Shown one piece after another: positions 1 to 10,000 of a stretch of DNA of 45,492 nucleotides. Position 1 is the stretch's first letter, and each line of letters opens with the position of its first letter. Below the pieces are notes generated by a model. That model searched no databases, had not been told where the DNA came from, and worked only from the letters and a program-made list of their open reading frames with translations. The position numbers were made by a program, and so were the translations under genes. The stretch is from Oscillospiraceae bacterium (GTDB lineage: Bacteria; Bacillota; Clostridia; Oscillospirales; Acutalibacteraceae): positions 1 to 45,492 of the forward strand of contig SVPF01000019.1 in assembly GCA_015066005.1 (NCBI GenBank), read 5' to 3'.

Positions 1-114
1 AAAAAATGTGTGCCTACGGCACAATATATAAATCCGTCGGCAAAGCCGACACCGATTTTATTCTTTATTCTTTCTTATTTATTATTTAATCGCGCAGCGA
101 TAAACTATAATTTG
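1..114 (-). mobile_element. Truncated copy E1 of a short terminal-inverted-repeat intergenic element
   Basis: The window opens inside this copy. Read on the minus strand it begins AAATTATAGTTTATCG (99-114) and is almost identical to the copy at 16304-16488, in opposite orientation. The 16.3 kb copy has about 70 bp extra near its middle. Small hairpins are visible: GTGCCTACGGCAC (near 11-23) and GTCGGCAAAGCCGAC (near 37-51). It has no ORF of its own. The other terminus lies outside the window. Confidence 0.7.
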
Positions 115-187
115 AAAGTTTAAAAACATTTCAAATTCAACCACATTATTAAGTTATAACATCGTACTTTAAGCGGTTTATTTTCAG

Positions 188-216
188 TTGACAAATATTA
201 ACTATAAGTATATAAT
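188..216 (+). promoter_or_regulatory. Sigma-A type promoter of alaS
   Basis: TTGACA at 188-193 and TATAAT at 211-216 are both perfect and are separated by 17 bases. Transcription should start near 223, which leaves only about 35 bases before the alaS start codon. That is far too short for a T-box leader, which is commonly found in front of aminoacyl-tRNA synthetase genes in Firmicutes. Confidence 0.85.
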
Positions 217-256
217 AATAAAGTATGTTTAAATCTTGAAAAGGGATGTTTTGAAA

Positions 257-2878
257 ATGAAATGGACTTCACTTAACGACCTTCGTGAAAGCTATCTTTC
301 CTTCTTTGAAGAAAAAGGCCATTTGCGCCTTGGCAGCTTTTCTTTGGTACCAAATAACGACAAATCCTTACTTTTAATTAACTCGGGTATGGCGCCGATG
401 AAAAAGTATTTCACTGGCGAGGTTATCCCACCCCGCAACCGTGTTACCACCTGCCAAAAGTGCATCCGCACACCCGACCTTGAGCGTGTTGGTATTACTG
501 CACGCCACGGCACATTTTTTGAAATGCTGGGCAACTTTTCTTTTGGTGACTACTTTAAAAACGAGGCTATTCCGTGGGCTTGGGAATATTTGACCAAAAC
601 CTTGGAAATTCCCGAAGAATTATTATGGCCGTCTGTTTATGAAGAGGATGACGAAGCCTACGCTTTATGGCGCGACGTTATCGGTGTGCCTGAAGAACGC
701 ATTGTAAGAATGGGTAAAGAGGACAACTTCTGGGAACACGGCACAGGTCCCTGCGGTCCTTGTAGCGAAATCTACTTTGACCGAGGCGAAAAATACGGCT
801 GTGGTTCACCCGACTGTAAGCCCGGTTGCGATTGCGACAGATATATGGAAATTTGGAACAACGTATTTTCACAATTCAATAATATGGGCGACGGCACCTA
901 TACCGAGCTTGAACACAAAAACATTGATACCGGTATGGGCCTTGAACGCCTTGCTTGTGTAATGCAGGGTGTTGACAATATGTTCGAGGTTGACACAATC
1001 AGAAACATTCTTGATAAGGTTTGTGCTATATCCGGCAAGGAATACGGTAAGGACCATTCTACCGATGTTTCTATCCGTGCTATTACCGACCACGCCCGCG
1101 CCGCAACCTTTATGATTAGCGACGGTATTATTCCTTCTAATGAAGGCCGCGGTTATGTTTTACGCCGTATAATTCGCCGTGCAGTACGCCACGGTAAGCT
1201 TATTGGCATTAACCGTCCTTTCTTTATGGAGCTTTGCGACTGCGTTATAAACGAAAACAAGTCAGGCTACCCCGAGCTTATTGAAAAGAAGGAGCTTATT
1301 ACAAAGGTTATTACCAATGAAGAAGCATCCTTTAATAAAACCGTTGACCAAGGTCTTTCAATGCTTGAAGCTCTTACCAAAAACGGCGGTATGCTTTCGG
1401 GCGAGGATGCATTCAAGCTTTACGATACCTACGGCTTCCCCATTGACTTAACAGTTGATATTTTGGCCGAAAAAGGTATGACCGTTGATGAAGAAAAGTT
1501 TAAGTCACTTATGAACGAGCAACGCCAAAAGGCAAGAAATGCCCGTAAGGCTTCCGACGGTGAAAGCTGGAAATCTAACGATTTGACCTTTGAAAACATC
1601 GACGCTACCGAATTTTTAGGCTATACCGACAATAAGTGCGATGCTAAAGTTTTAGATATTGTTGTAGAGGGTGAGCACACCTTAACAGCAACAAACGGAA
1701 ACAAGGCAATTATTGTTTTGGATAAAACCGTTTGCTACGCTGAAAGCGGCGGTCAGGTTGGTGACAGCGGTGTTATTACTGCTGATGGCTTTACCTTTAA
1801 GGTATATGATGTTAAAAAGAATTCAAGCGGCATTTTCACACATTTTGGTACAGTTGAAAGCGGTGAGATTTCGGTTGACAGCACTGTAAGTGTTGAAATT
1901 GATAATGTTAAGCGCGCGGCAATCCGCCGTAACCACACAGCCGCTCACCTTTTACAAGCAGGTCTTCGTGCCGTTCTCGGCACTCACGTCGAGCAGGCAG
2001 GTCAGCTTGTAAACGAAAAGGCTGTTCGTTTTGACTTTACCCACTTCTCTGCCCTTACCGCTGAAGAAATTGCAAAGGTTGAAGCCTTTGTAAACAATGC
2101 TATTTTAAGCGGTATTGAGGTTATGAATAAAGAAATGCCCATTGCTGAGGCTAAAAAGCTTGGAGCTATGGCACTCTTTGGTGAAAAATACGGCGAAGTT
2201 GTTCGTGTTGTTGCAGCGGCTGATACATCGGTTGAGCTTTGCGGCGGTACCCATGTTGACAATACCGCAAAAATTGGTCTTTTCCACATTGTAAGTGAAA
2301 GCAGTGTTGCCGCAGGTGTTCGCCGTATTGAAGCGGTTACAGGTAACGGTGTGTTAAACGTATTATACAATAACATTGCCCTTGCAAACGAAACTGCAAC
2401 CGTCTTAAAGGCGCAAAATGCAAATGAAATTGCAAAGCGTGCCGGTGCTGTTATGGCTGAACTCAAAGAAACTCAGCGTTTACTCGAAAAAGCCGAAGCA
2501 AAGCTTGCAGGCGGTAAAATCGGAGATATTTTAAACGCCGCTGTAGCAGTTAATGATATTAAGGTTGCATTTGCTAAAATTGACGGTACTGCTGATGATT
2601 TGCGCAAAATGACCGATACTGTTAAGGCCGAAAACGAAGATACCGTTATAGTATTAGCGGCGGTTAACGGCGAAAAATTAACCTTCTGCGCGGCTTGCGG
2701 TAAAGCTGCTATTGCTAAGGGCGCACACGCAGGTAACCTTGTTCGTGAAATTGCTAAAATTTGCGGCGGTAACGGTGGCGGCAAACCCGACAGCGCAATG
2801 GCAGGCGGTAAGGATGCTTCTAAGGTACATGAAGCCCTTGAAAGCATTCCCGCTATTTTAAAGGAGATGCTAAAATAA
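257..2878 (+). CDS. alaS: Alanine--tRNA ligase
   Basis: Charges tRNA-Ala with alanine in the cytoplasm. The protein of about 873 residues has the full domain order: class II catalytic core at the N-terminus (TSLNDLRESYLSFF, GMAPMKKYF, ARHGTFFEMLGNFSFGDYFK), then the editing domain with zinc-binding HTAAH near residue 560 and CGGTH near 660, then the C-Ala region ending in a glycine-rich stretch (GGNGGGKPDSAMAGG). An in-frame TTG exists at 236, but ATG at 257 is preferred: AAAAGGG lies about 11 bases upstream, and MKWTSLNDL is the normal family N-terminus. It is followed after one base by the HIT gene, so the three genes to 3785 probably form one operon. Length is normal for the family. Confidence 0.97.
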   Translation: MKWTSLNDLRESYLSFFEEKGHLRLGSFSLVPNNDKSLLLINSGMAPMKKYFTGEVIPPRNRVTTCQKCIRTPDLERVGITARHGTFFEMLGNFSFGDYFKNEAIPWAWEYLTKTLEIPEELLWPSVYEEDDEAYALWRDVIGVPEERIVRMGKEDNFWEHGTGPCGPCSEIYFDRGEKYGCGSPDCKPGCDCDRYMEIWNNVFSQFNNMGDGTYTELEHKNIDTGMGLERLACVMQGVDNMFEVDTIRNILDKVCAISGKEYGKDHSTDVSIRAITDHARAATFMISDGIIPSNEGRGYVLRRIIRRAVRHGKLIGINRPFFMELCDCVINENKSGYPELIEKKELITKVITNEEASFNKTVDQGLSMLEALTKNGGMLSGEDAFKLYDTYGFPIDLTVDILAEKGMTVDEEKFKSLMNEQRQKARNARKASDGESWKSNDLTFENIDATEFLGYTDNKCDAKVLDIVVEGEHTLTATNGNKAIIVLDKTVCYAESGGQVGDSGVITADGFTFKVYDVKKNSSGIFTHFGTVESGEISVDSTVSVEIDNVKRAAIRRNHTAAHLLQAGLRAVLGTHVEQAGQLVNEKAVRFDFTHFSALTAEEIAKVEAFVNNAILSGIEVMNKEMPIAEAKKLGAMALFGEKYGEVVRVVAAADTSVELCGGTHVDNTAKIGLFHIVSESSVAAGVRRIEAVTGNGVLNVLYNNIALANETATVLKAQNANEIAKRAGAVMAELKETQRLLEKAEAKLAGGKIGDILNAAVAVNDIKVAFAKIDGTADDLRKMTDTVKAENEDTVIVLAAVNGEKLTFCAACGKAAIAKGAHAGNLVREIAKICGGNGGGKPDSAMAGGKDASKVHEALESIPAILKEMLK

Positions 2879-2879
2879 A

Positions 2880-3221
2880 ATGAACGACTGTTTATTTTGC
2901 AAAATTATAAAGGGTGAAATTCCAAGCACAAGGGTTTACGAAAACGATTATGTTTACGCCTTTTTGGATATTGAACCTCAAGCCCCCTTCCACGCAGTTG
3001 TTGTTCCTAAAATTCACATTAAATCGGCCAATGAAATAAATGCTGAAAACAGCCTTTACATTGCTAAAATTTTTGAAGCAATAGCTGAAATTGCAAAAAA
3101 TGAAAATTTAGAAAACGGTTACCGTGTAGTTAATAACTGCGGTGTTGACGGCGGTCAAACCGTTGGTCATATTCATTTTCATTTGCTGGCAAGAAGAAAC
3201 CTACAGTGGCCTCCCGGCTGA
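2880..3221 (+). CDS. HIT family (histidine triad) protein
   Basis: A 113-residue nucleotide-binding hydrolase of the Hint/PKCI branch of the HIT superfamily, which typically cleaves nucleoside phosphoramidates or adenylates. The N-terminal CLFCKIIKGEIPS and the catalytic triad HIHFH near residues 99-103 are visible, followed by LLARRNLQWPPG, the usual C-terminus. The start codon follows the alaS stop by one base. Its ribosome site AAGGAG lies inside the last codons of alaS, so translation is probably coupled. The family is known to act on aminoacyl-AMP-like compounds. Sitting beside an aminoacyl-tRNA synthetase, a role in clearing leaked alanyl-AMP is possible but inferred. Confidence 0.93.
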   Translation: MNDCLFCKIIKGEIPSTRVYENDYVYAFLDIEPQAPFHAVVVPKIHIKSANEINAENSLYIAKIFEAIAEIAKNENLENGYRVVNNCGVDGGQTVGHIHFHLLARRNLQWPPG

Positions 3222-3245
3222 TAAATATTAAGGAGATGCTAAAAA

Positions 3246-3785
3246 ATGTCTGAATTTTATACATTAAAAATTGCAGGTATTGAAAGACAGCTTGAAAAGT
3301 TCCCCGTAAGCGATAAATTGGATATTGCCGCTTTCATTATTTTCGGTGATGTTGAGCTTACCGTTAAAGCAAGTGAGGAATTACTTAAAAAGCTTCCCGA
3401 ATTTGACGTTATCCTAACACCTGAAGCTAAAAGCATTCCGATTGCTTACGAAATGTCACGCCAGTCAGGAAAGCCTTACATAATTGCGCGCAAGGGTGTT
3501 AAGGTTTATATGCGCAATCCCCTTTCTGTTTCGGTTAATTCAATTACAACACAAAACGAACAACACCTTTACCTTGGTGAAACAGAGGTTAATATGATTA
3601 AGGGCAAAAAAGTTCTTATTGTTGACGACGTTATCAGCACAGGTGAATCATTAACCGCGGTAAGAAGCCTTGTTAAAGCCGCAGGTGCTATTGAAGCTGC
3701 TGCTTGCGCTTTCTTAGCCGAAGGTGATGCCGCCGACCGTGATGATATCATCTTCCTTGAAAAGCTTCCCCTTTTCTTTAAATAA
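3246..3785 (+). CDS. Adenine phosphoribosyltransferase-like protein
   Basis: A 179-residue type I phosphoribosyltransferase. The PRPP-binding signature VLIVDDVISTGESL is near residues 121-134. An upstream region (VILTPEAKSIPIAYEMS, then KPYIIARKGVKVY) matches the adenine/xanthine PRTase pattern, so base salvage with PRPP is likely. Substrate choice cannot be read from sequence; the protein resembles the shorter apt-like paralogues seen beside other salvage genes as much as canonical Apt. Ribosome site AAGGAG lies upstream of ATG 3246. It is the third gene of the alaS operon and is followed by a strong terminator. Confidence 0.85.
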   Translation: MSEFYTLKIAGIERQLEKFPVSDKLDIAAFIIFGDVELTVKASEELLKKLPEFDVILTPEAKSIPIAYEMSRQSGKPYIIARKGVKVYMRNPLSVSVNSITTQNEQHLYLGETEVNMIKGKKVLIVDDVISTGESLTAVRSLVKAAGAIEAAACAFLAEGDAADRDDIIFLEKLPLFFK

Positions 3786-3798
3786 ATTTCAGTTTAAA

Positions 3799-3828
3799 AC
3801 GGCGAGGAATAATCCTCGCCGTATTTTT
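3799..3828 (+). terminator. Rho-independent terminator of the alaS operon
   Basis: A ten-base perfect stem ACGGCGAGGA / TCCTCGCCGT with a four-base loop, followed by ATTTTTAT. Confidence 0.9.
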
Positions 3829-3840
3829 ATATCATATTCT

Positions 3841-4000
3841 AAATTATAGTTTGTCGGGATAATGAAGCACGAACCACATTAAGAATTCGTAGGGGCAGGC
3901 GTCCCCGACTGCCCGTTAAAACTCGACTTTATTTGCGGACAGTCCGGGAGGCCTGTCCCTACAAAATATCAATATAGTCTGTGCTATAAACCCCAATTTA
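3841..4000 (+). mobile_element. Intergenic element E2 with terminal inverted repeats, carrying a REP pair
   Basis: This 160 bp stretch fills the gap between the terminators of two convergent genes. The left end is AAATTATAGTTTGTCGGG. The right end, read on the minus strand, is AAATTGGGGTTTAT. These are the A-type and G-type ends seen in three other complete copies. The interior holds two GTAG-footed hairpins in inverted orientation (3889-3914 and 3937-3962). No coding potential was seen. Confidence 0.65.
3889..3962. repeat. Pair of inverted REP-like hairpins (BIME-like)
   Basis: The first unit on the plus strand is GTAG (3889-3892) followed by the stem GGGCAG (3893-3898) / CTGCCC (3909-3914). 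The second unit, on the minus strand, is GTAG (3959-3962) followed by the stem GGACAG / CTGTCC (3937-3942 with 3953-3958). A GTAG tetranucleotide at the 5' foot of a hairpin is the known recognition architecture of REP sequences moved by RAYT transposases. A RAYT relic lies at 20204. Confidence 0.7.
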
Positions 4001-4003
4001 TAA

Positions 4004-4037
4004 AAATAACCTCGTGGTTTTCCACGAGGTTATTTTA
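4004..4037 (-). terminator. Terminator of the giant surface-protein gene
   Basis: A fifteen-base stem AAAATAACCTCGTGG / CCACGAGGTTATTTT with a TTTT loop. It is followed on the minus strand by an A/T-rich run and lies just beyond the stop codon. Confidence 0.85.
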
Positions 4038-4043
4038 TTTTAA

Positions 4044-7000
4044 TTAAGCATTTTGCTTTTTGCGAAGTACAGCAAGAGCAAGCGCCAAGCCGCCGCTTAC
4101 AATCATAAGCATAAACCAAACTATAGCATTTGTAGAATCGTCAGTTTGCGAAATATGAGGTGTAAAGGTGTTTTCAAATACAGCCTTATTAACCTCGCCT
4201 TCAGCATTGCTGTAGATTATTTCAACCTCGAACAAGCCTTTGCCGCCATCCTTTACATTAACGGTTACGGTGTATACGGTTGCATCGTAGGTAATGCCAT
4301 TAGCGTTTTCGCTTAATTCCTTAATGGTGTAAACATAAGTGCCGGCCTCAGTAATGTTAAGCTTTGAAAATACTACCTTACCGTTCTTATCGTTCTTAAC
4401 TTTTTCAATAAGCTTTCCATCCTTGTCGTAAAGCTCGAAGGTAAAGTCATTACCATTAAGCTCAGCGCCGTTAAGAAGCTTTTCTGCTTCAATCGTAATA
4501 TCGGTCGGGTCAACAGTATACGCGTTATTGAATACAATAACGTCTTCAAACTTTCCGTTTACTACCTTGCCGTCAACCTTAACCTCGGCTAAAAGCTGAC
4601 CTTCGCCATTATCGGTAACGATAATTTCAACCTGATACTTGTGCTTGTCGGTAGTAATACCCTTGCCGTCAAGTTCGTCTTCAACAATTACGAAATAGTA
4701 ATTGCCAACCTTATTAAAGGTCATTTCACCAAATGTAATTGTACCCGTTGCGGCATCAATCTTTACCAGCTTAAAGTTATCGTTTAAAACCTTGAGCTGT
4801 GCAAAGTTAGGACCTGCTTCATAAAGGTCAAACTTAAATTCACCGTCAATAAGGTCGCGTCCCGAAAGCTTCTTAGTTGCCTTAAGGGTTACCTTAACAT
4901 CCTTTGCGGTGTATACGTTTTCAAATACAACCTTTGAAGCAATATCAGCAATTGCGGTTTCAGCATCGTCAACATAAAGCTTATAATCGTAATAACCGTC
5001 TAAGTCAGCATCTTCAGATACAACAATTTTAATTGCATAAACCTTTGTTGAATAGGTCACGCCACCCAAATTACCCTTGACTTCCTTAACGGTGTAATTA
5101 TAGGTGCCTTTAGCATCAAACTTAAGTGCATCAAATATTACCATTCCGTTAGCGTTATTCTTTTTGGTGTCGATAAGCGTGCCTTCTTTGTAAAGCTCAA
5201 AGGTGAATTCGCCGTTTTTAATATCTCTGCCGTCAAGTTCCTTTTTAGCCGAAATTATAATTTCAGCATCGTCAGGAGTGTAAACGTTATTAAATTCAGC
5301 CTTTTCCACAGTGTTGCCGCCCAAAGCATAAGCAACAGTCTTTGTGAAATAACCCTTACCGTCTTTGTCTTCAATCTTAACAGTTACGGTATATTCCTTT
5401 GTATCATAGGTAATATATTTGGAATTACCCTTGATTTCTTTAACGGTATAGGTATAAGTGCCTGCCTTGGTATAGGTGATTTTATCAAACGCAACCTTAC
5501 CGTCAGCGCCATTCTTGGCGGTGGCAATCTGTACACCGTTTTCATAAAGAGCAAATGTAAATTCATTAGCAGTTAAATTTTTACCGCTTAAGGTCTTGAA
5601 GGCTTCGAGTGTTACATCAATCGGTTCAACGGTATATTTATTGTTAAATACAATCGCATCTTCAATATTGCCTGTAACAGTTTTTCCGTCAACCTTAACC
5701 TCAGCCACAAGATTACCTTCGCCGTTATCGGTAACAATTACTTCAACCTCATATCTATGAGTATCTACCGTAATACCTTCGCCGTTAACTTCATCTTCCA
5801 AAATAACGAATCTGTAAGTGCCGACAGCACCAAAGGTTTGTGTAGCAAAGGTTACAATACCTGTAGATGCATCCTTCTTGAAAGCGGGTATATTATCATC
5901 AATCAGCTTATCGAGTGTGAAATCAGACTTTGCGCTGTAAAGGTCAAACTTAAATTCGCCGTTTACAAGGTCACGACCTGTTAGCTTCTTAGTAGCCTTA
6001 AAGGTTACACTTGCTTCTTCGGTAGCATATACATTTACAAATTTAATACTATTTTTAATGTTTGTTGTCTTAACATTGTCAACAAAAACTTCATAATCAA
6101 GTACGCCATCATTGTTAGCATCATCGCTTACAACAATTTTAACTGCGTAAACCTTTGTATCATAATCGATGCCGCCTAAATTACCCTTCTTTTCCTTTAC
6201 GGTGTAATTATAGATTCCAATTCTATCAAAGGTTAACTTTTCAAACGCAAAATCACCGTTTGCCGCGTTAGTAACGTCATCCTTTAAGATGTTACCCTCA
6301 TAAAGCTCAAAGGTAAATTCATTTGCTTTAAGGTCACGTCCGTCTAACGTCTTATTACCCTCAATCAAAACCTCGACAGCGGCAGGCTTATAAACATTTT
6401 CAAAGCTAAGACTTACACCCTCATTCGTGGTGTTATCGTATTCAACCAAAGCAGTAACGGTACCGTCAAGATTATCTATAATTTTAATGGTTATAGCATA
6501 AGCTGTGGGATCATAAGTCATACCCAAAAGCTTATCCTCGGGTACTATTTCCTTAATAACAAAGTCATATTCCTTACCAACAACTGTTGCAGGGAATGAA
6601 AGGTCAATATTGGTTTTACCGTTTGCATCAGTAGGCTGTGAAGTTACAATAGGCTCGGTGCCATCAACGGTAAACAAGCCGAAGATATAGCCTTCCTTAC
6701 CCTTTTGGCTGCCGACCTTATCACTAACGGTTTTATCAATAGTAACGATAAGCTCGTCAGAGCCGGTGGGCGCATAGGTATTTGTAAAGTCAACATCTAC
6801 AGTATAAATATTATTAATATGGAGTACAGTTGCAGGTGCATTGGCATTTACAACAGATACCTCAAGCTTACCGTCCATTGTTGCGTCGGTAACAACAACA
6901 CTGAAATAACGAATAACTTCATCATAGGTAATACCGCCAAGCTTATTTTGAGGTATAACCTCACGAACGCGGAACCAATAGGTACCAACCTTATTAAATT

Positions 7001-10000
7001 CAAAATTCTGAAGGTCTGCATCATTTGCAAAATCAAACCTATAATCCTTAGTAGCACTGTTAAAGCTTACTTTGCGCGAATTGCCAACTGCTTTCCATGC
7101 AGTGCCGTCCTGAACTTCAAGCGCAAATTCAAATGCATCTCCCGCCATCCAATCACGACCGGCAAGGGTTTTGGTACCGCTTACAACAAGTGAAGGCTTA
7201 ACAGCAGCTGGAGTATAATCGTTAATAAAGTGTGCAGTAGCAACAACGGTATTAACTGCCGTAACAGTCACAAGGTTTTGCTGTGGCGCAAAGCCAACAG
7301 GGAGATTTATTTCGTTTACAATGTAATCCCCTTCAGCAAGGTTTGACAATGTATGCGACTGACCTGCCTTAATTTTAAAGGTCTGACGGGCAGCATAATT
7401 ACCAACGGGATATACTTCAAATTCAAATTCGTGGTCATTGTTATAAGGAATGCCACTATCATGCTTAACTTCCTTTGAAACAACAATTGTACCATCGTTT
7501 ACAACAAGGGTATTTTCAAATTCAACCTCAGTAAGCTTGTCGGCAACAATAGTAGTATTCATATCGTTAACTGCCAACGGTAAAGCCGAACCGTTAACGG
7601 TAATTTTGCTCACTTTATAATTGCCGTTAATTTCTTCCTTAATAGCAATTACTGTACCGGGGTCAATGCCAATCACATAAACCGACTCGTTGGCTTTAAT
7701 CTTAACAACAGCCTTTGCTCCGCTAAAAGTAGGCACTATTTCATTAAGAACGCCGTTTACATCCTCGTGGTAGAAGGTTGCTTTGGTTAAGTCAAAGCCA
7801 TTGCTTTCAAGCTCGAAGGTGAAATAATCATTTGTGCCGAAAAGTGTGTCATCAACAGTTTTGGTAAGCTTGATACCCTGCGGGATATCCATAGAATAAC
7901 GTCCGTTATTGCCCAAAATCGAGCCAATATAAAATGTATTATCAGCAAGGTTTTCATCAATTACGGGATAACGCACATACTGTAAACTTGCTGTGGTGTT
8001 TTCAGACTTGGGCAAATTATACGGCTCAAGCACACGGTGAACCGCACCTGCGGGAATATCCCACGAATTATCGCTGTTACGAAATTCTTCGGTTAAAGCA
8101 CCGATAGTTAAATCAGACATTTCTTCATAATACCAAACGATGTCGGCATTTTCTTTATCGTCTGTATATGTGCCATTACCTTGAATAACAGCATACTTAC
8201 GGAAATAGGTGTTACCGTCGCTTGCAGTAGGCATAGTCGTATTTTTATACAACTGATAATTCGGATTACTTACCGTTCCTGTGTTAATATAAACCGGTGT
8301 ATCCTCTGCGTAATAATATCGTTCATTCTGAACAGAAGGTTCAAACAATACAATAGTATCTTCGGTCTTACTGGGATTTTCATGAGTTAAGCTGTCATCA
8401 TTCCACCAGTTTGTATAGAAATAATATTTACCGTCATCCGAAATACCGTCGTTATTATCATCAATAATATGGGCTTCCTTATCCTTTACAATACTGCTTA
8501 CATTAACGGGTGTAATATCATCATTCATACCAACTTCAAAGATAAGTCGAATAGGTTCAGCCGCTTTGTAATCTATCTGAACATTTTCAGCTTCCTCAAG
8601 AGTTTCACCGTCTAAAGAAATATCGTAACTAACAATTGGAATAAGCGATGCGGGAACGCGCCAAATCACCGAAACATTACCGTCAGAAATGCGGGTATGA
8701 ACCTGTGTAGAAATATACATAAGGTCAGTTGAAGTGTATTCGCCGGTAATGGCGCCCAACATACCGTAAGACTTATTAATATAAGAAGCCTTAACGCCAT
8801 TAATAACGGGTACATCTTCTTCGGTATGACCCTCATGCCAGTGGCCCATAAAGTTGCCGTTTTCATCAGCATACCAACCGATATAGTTTGACCAACCGCC
8901 ATTCCAAGAACGAAGCTGATAGGTATTGTAAGCGCTATTAATAAGATCTCGTGCAACAACAACATCACTAATACCTATACGTTCCTTAACAGACCACACA
9001 AGATTATTACCAAGGTCGCTGTAGCTTCCATCGGGATTAAAGAACACACTGTCATCTTCGGTAAAGTTTTGAGCAAGGTATTCTCCCGTAAAGAACTGAT
9101 TACCAAGCATTATACCCTTAATGTCCTTAACGTCCATATAGTGACCGATATCGTCAATAAACTCGACAAAACCGTCATGGTCGTGAATTCCGCTTGGAAC
9201 AAGTGTAGGATAATAAAGCGACTGAATAATAATTTGTTTAACAATTTCATCAAATGCCTTTATAAGTCCTTCTGCATTTGTTGCGGGGAAGAATTTTTCA
9301 ACATAATCAAGCTGCTTTATATCAGAAATTTCAGCAATCTTTTTAACCGATGTATAGTTGCCGTTTCCGCCAAGACTTACGAAAAGGTTTGAATCGTTAG
9401 TTGTATCAAGATAATCTTCCCATAGATGATCGGTACTGTTGTGTGCCGAAGGATTAAGAGGCGCACTGTTAAGTGAACTACCCGAGCCCCCAAGACCCAA
9501 GGTATAGAACAGCGGCTCTGCACCCTCATAATGCTCGTCAACCTTGTATTTAGCGTAGGCAGCGGTAAGCTGTGAAACAAAATCCATTGCAACAAAGGTT
9601 TCGTCACGCTGATTGGTTGTGCCGTTACCTATATTTGAGCCACGTAAGCCGGTCTGAGCAGCACTGTTGTTTTGTGCGGCAAAGTTATTAGTACCATAGG
9701 TAACGCGACCGTCAGACATAACAACAAAAATAGGTGTACGGGCGGTACCTGCCTGATGTTCACCGTCAGGAATTACCGTTTCAGTTTGCTTTAAGAATTC
9801 ACTCATCGCAGTATAGATACCGCTCTGAAGATATGTTCCGCCTTCTACACTAACCCAATCATCATCCATTAAGTCTTTATCGCCGTTTCTAACACCGTTA
9901 ACAACCTGAATATAATTTTGGCCGTAGTTGTTAAGGAATTTACCGCTGTTAGTTCCGCTTGTAGGCGCGGTATAGCGGTCAAGCGGCAATAAAACTGTGC

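Noticed and set aside
2002-2466. A 154-codon minus-strand ORF within alaS
   Set aside because: Antisense shadow of conserved alaS editing-domain sequence, without start signals.
3841-4000. CRISPR-like reading of the spaced hairpins
   Set aside because: Only two hairpins are present, inverted rather than direct, with no regular spacer and no cas gene in the window.
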